A stretch of DNA of 64,000 bases from NCBI RefSeq assembly GCF_036588685.1, contig NC_086380.1, forward strand, positions 52,008,614-52,072,613, given 5' to 3'. The notes beneath the pieces are model-generated. The model did not search any database. It was given only the letters and a program-made list of their open reading frames with translations, and was not told the origin of the DNA. Position 1 is the stretch's first letter. Each line of letters begins with the position of its first letter. This document shows, in pieces, positions 61,457-64,000 of this stretch. Both the position numbers and the translations under genes were made by a program. This DNA comes from Mytilus trossulus (lineage: Eukaryota > Mollusca > Bivalvia > Mytilida > Mytilidae).

Positions 61457-62194
61457 GTATATTATGAAAAACTTTTTACATCACTTGCGGTTTATTTTCT
61501 GTATCTTACTATATTTTTATTTAGAAAACTTCAAGCTTAGTAAAAGAAAATAGCAAGAAATTGAAATAAACTTAAATAAATAATAGACATTTGCCAAACA
61601 TATTGTCATGATTGCATCTCAAGGTGTTTTTTTTGTTCCAAAATATATCTTAAAAGAAAATATTTTCAGATGGTACATGTAGATCCAATAATTGAATTAC
61701 ATGTTATGTCAACAAAAATTGGATTTCACTTTATACACAGCCATGTAATAAAGATAGAGTCCCACAATACGTGAATGTGAAATGTACACAGACACATTGA
61801 TTATTGGTGATGCTATCATATTGTACATTTATAAAAGTTACTGATGGGGAAATAACGATTTTTTTTATATTTATAAAGAAAAGCAAATGTAAAGTTTGTC
61901 AATATTCAGCAACCCGACAAGAAAGAAGACCCCAAAAAACAATCATATACATGTTGTATCCTTATCTAAGGAAAAAAGATATATTGCTCATTGCTGAAGG
62001 TCATACATTGATCTGTAGATCTATATTAATTGATTAAAAGCTTTTATGTCATTTGGATTCTGGCTGAGGGGTGTCTCCTTGGGATTCATACCACATCTTC
62101 TTATTTTTAAATTTAAAATGGTTGCTAATATTCAGTTCAAAAGAAGTGGATAATGTTTTATTTTTTGTAGCTTACAAACCTTCAACAATTTATT

Positions 62195-62660
62195 AGTCCC
62201 CTACCTACGAAGTTGAAGAGGACTTTAATTTAGATTTGCACTCTGTCTGTCCATCTGTCAGTCTGGCAAATCAGTTTTCCACACTTTTTTTCTTTATGCT
62301 TGAAGATATGGATTTGATATTTAATATATTGTTTAATCATGACAATTAAGTTACTGGTCAAGTTCCAATATTGTGCCGATCTGATGATTAAGTGCAGAGT
62401 TATGGTCCTTGGACTTAAAAAATCGCTTAACTAATCAGTTTTCAACTTTTCTTTTTTTTGTCATGCTTGAAGATGTTGACTTGGTATTTGTTATAAAGTT
62501 TACATCATCAGTTATAGATCAAGTAAGAATTTTGTTCCAATAAAAAGATTTGTTTAACCAGTAGCTAGTGGACATGCATGTATTGCCATGCAATATTCAC
62601 AGAATACTTGTCCATCATTTGAAAGTGGCATTAAACACCAATCAATCAAACTGTGTAGTT
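62195..62660 (+). repeat. dispersed repeat plus SINE tail
   Basis: TAGTCCCCTACCTACGAAGT head with CTGTCTGTCCATCTGTCAGTC, then two about 150-bp periods. From about 62565 a different element ends in TTTGAAAGTGGCATTAAACACC-AATCAATCAA, the tail style of the SINE at 23884. Confidence 0.65.
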
Positions 62661-62694
62661 CATTCAATGAAGACATAAATTTTGATTTCCTTTT

Positions 62695-62949
62695 ACAGTG
62701 GATTCAATTGATAGGTAATATCCTTGGTTAGCTTGCTTGTTAGCTGAACCATGAAGTCATTTTTAGGTTAGGTAAACCTACTTTAAGAATAGACTAGTCC
62801 TACAGAAAACAAATCAATCTGCATGTTGGACAATGCTACTTTGAAAGGAGGGTAGTTTACCTATCCTAACAATGACTTCACGGTTCAGCTAACAAGCAAG
62901 CTAACCAAAGATATTACCTTTGGCTACACACTCAATGGAATCTGCTGTA
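62695..62949. mobile_element. foldback element
   Basis: ACAGTGGATTCAATTGATAGG at the left, AATGGAATCTGCTGT at the right. The inner arms GGTTAGCTTGCTTGTTAGCT / AGCTAACAAGCAAGCTAACC are a perfect inverted pair, and AGGTTAGGTAAACCTAC / GTAGTTTACCTATCCT pairs near the loop. Confidence 0.85.
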
Positions 62950-63139
62950 AAAAGTAAAATCACAAAAATACTGAACTCAGAGGAAAATCAATTCGGAAAG
63001 TCCATAATCACACGTAATTAAGAATATTAGTAACAGTAATTATTATCAACTGGCTTAGACTCCATTTTTCTTAAATTCATGAAAAAAAACCCTTATACAA
63101 TGTTATATAGAAATTATTGATGACATGTGTTCTCTAGAA

Positions 63140-63430
63140 ACTATTTAAAATGATAACAACCTGTTATATAGAAACTAAATGATGACAATGTGTTATATAG
63201 AAACTAAATGATGACAATGTGTTTATAGAAACTAAATGATGACAATGTGTTATATAGAAACTAAATGATGACAATGTGTTATGTAGAAACTAAATGATGA
63301 CAATGTGTTGTATAGAAACTAAATGATGAAAACTTATTGATGACATGTGTTCTCTAGAAACTAAATGATGACAATGTGTTATATAGAAACTAAATGATGA
63401 CAATATGTTATATAGCATATAGAAACTTAA
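63140..63430. repeat. about 28-bp tandem array
   Basis: About nine copies of AACTAAATGATGACAATGTG-TTATATAGA, with one unit replaced by a TTGATGACATGTGTTCTCTAG variant that also occurs at the left edge. It is not adjacent to any exon I can see. Confidence 0.9.
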
Positions 63431-64000
63431 TGATGGCATTGTGTTATAAAGAGATATAAAGTTAATTGTCCTTTATTACTTTTGATAAAGAGAGAGACAT
63501 CTTGTTGACAAATATAGCCTGATCATCAATACTCAAGGTCTATAGCTGTTTATATTTTGTAAGGACGTGAACCATTCTGGACGTTTAATCAATACAGACA
63601 TGATTAAGATCTGTAAAACCTACAAATGACTGATTTTACAAATGTCATTTCCGACTCTAATACAATTGATTGCTTTTTGCTGGTCTGTAATCTTGGTGTT
63701 ATTTCTGAATGAGATTGTAATTCATGTTTAAAAATGCAATGAGAAACACAGCTTTTAGGTTATTACTAGTCATATGGCATGTTTAAAGTAAAAGATTAAC
63801 AAGCATTTTTAAAATACATAAACTGGATGGTATTACTTTCACAATCAATATGACATTTCTGCTTAAACCTTAATTATTAAGGTTAGAATCTGAAATTTGA
63901 GTTAAATTACTCATTTTATCTTTAAGTTTGTACTATTGACTTAAACATGTTAAAATTTAGAGCCTTAGATTTATTTTATACTGCAAATAATTACTCATTT

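Overview
The window is nuclear DNA of an animal, most likely a bivalve mollusc and probably a mussel of the Mytilus type. The genes are cut into many short exons with GT..AG introns, the DNA is AT-rich, and over half of it is dispersed, foldback or tandem repeats. Several of these repeats look like families I know from mussel genomes, which is recognition and not a database match. There is no bacterial or organellar content.

Four genes can be rebuilt exon by exon with phases that fit, and a fifth begins near the right end. (1) 249-9970, plus: the last 11 exons of PIKFYVE, covering the lipid-kinase domain and stop. (2) 16840-30077, minus: complete PIGL, the GlcNAc-PI de-N-acetylase of GPI-anchor synthesis, in 7 exons (263 aa). 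(3) 30086-47651, plus: complete RPUSD4, a mitochondrial rRNA pseudouridine synthase, in 9 exons (about 819 aa) with a very long N-terminal extension. (4) 49100-54296, minus: the full coding sequence of RWDD4 in 6 exons (181 aa). (5) 58822 onward, plus: the first coding exon(s) of a gene I do not recognise. PIKFYVE and PIGL converge, PIGL and RPUSD4 are head to head with start codons 8 or 95 bp apart, and RPUSD4 and RWDD4 converge. The genes share no single pathway.

The most unusual theme is that tandem arrays repeatedly sit on exon-intron junctions and contain the junction itself. There are 24 copies of an 81-bp unit carrying the 3' end of RPUSD4 exon 7 plus its GTAAGT donor, and about 8 copies (plus decayed ones) of an 89-bp unit carrying the end of RPUSD4 exon 2 plus its donor. 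A 27-bp array carries the end of the first coding exon of gene 5 plus its donor. RWDD4 has a 69-bp duplication over the acceptor of exon 3 and a 37-bp array running up to the acceptor of exon 6. RPUSD4 also has THLD where the family has HRLD at the catalytic site.

Mobile elements include a 5'-truncated LINE with a 15-bp target-site duplication, a 3.26-kb element with about 490-bp terminal inverted repeats packed with 21-bp subrepeats, a degraded MULE-like element, tRNA-derived SINEs and more than ten small foldback (MITE-like) elements, some nested.
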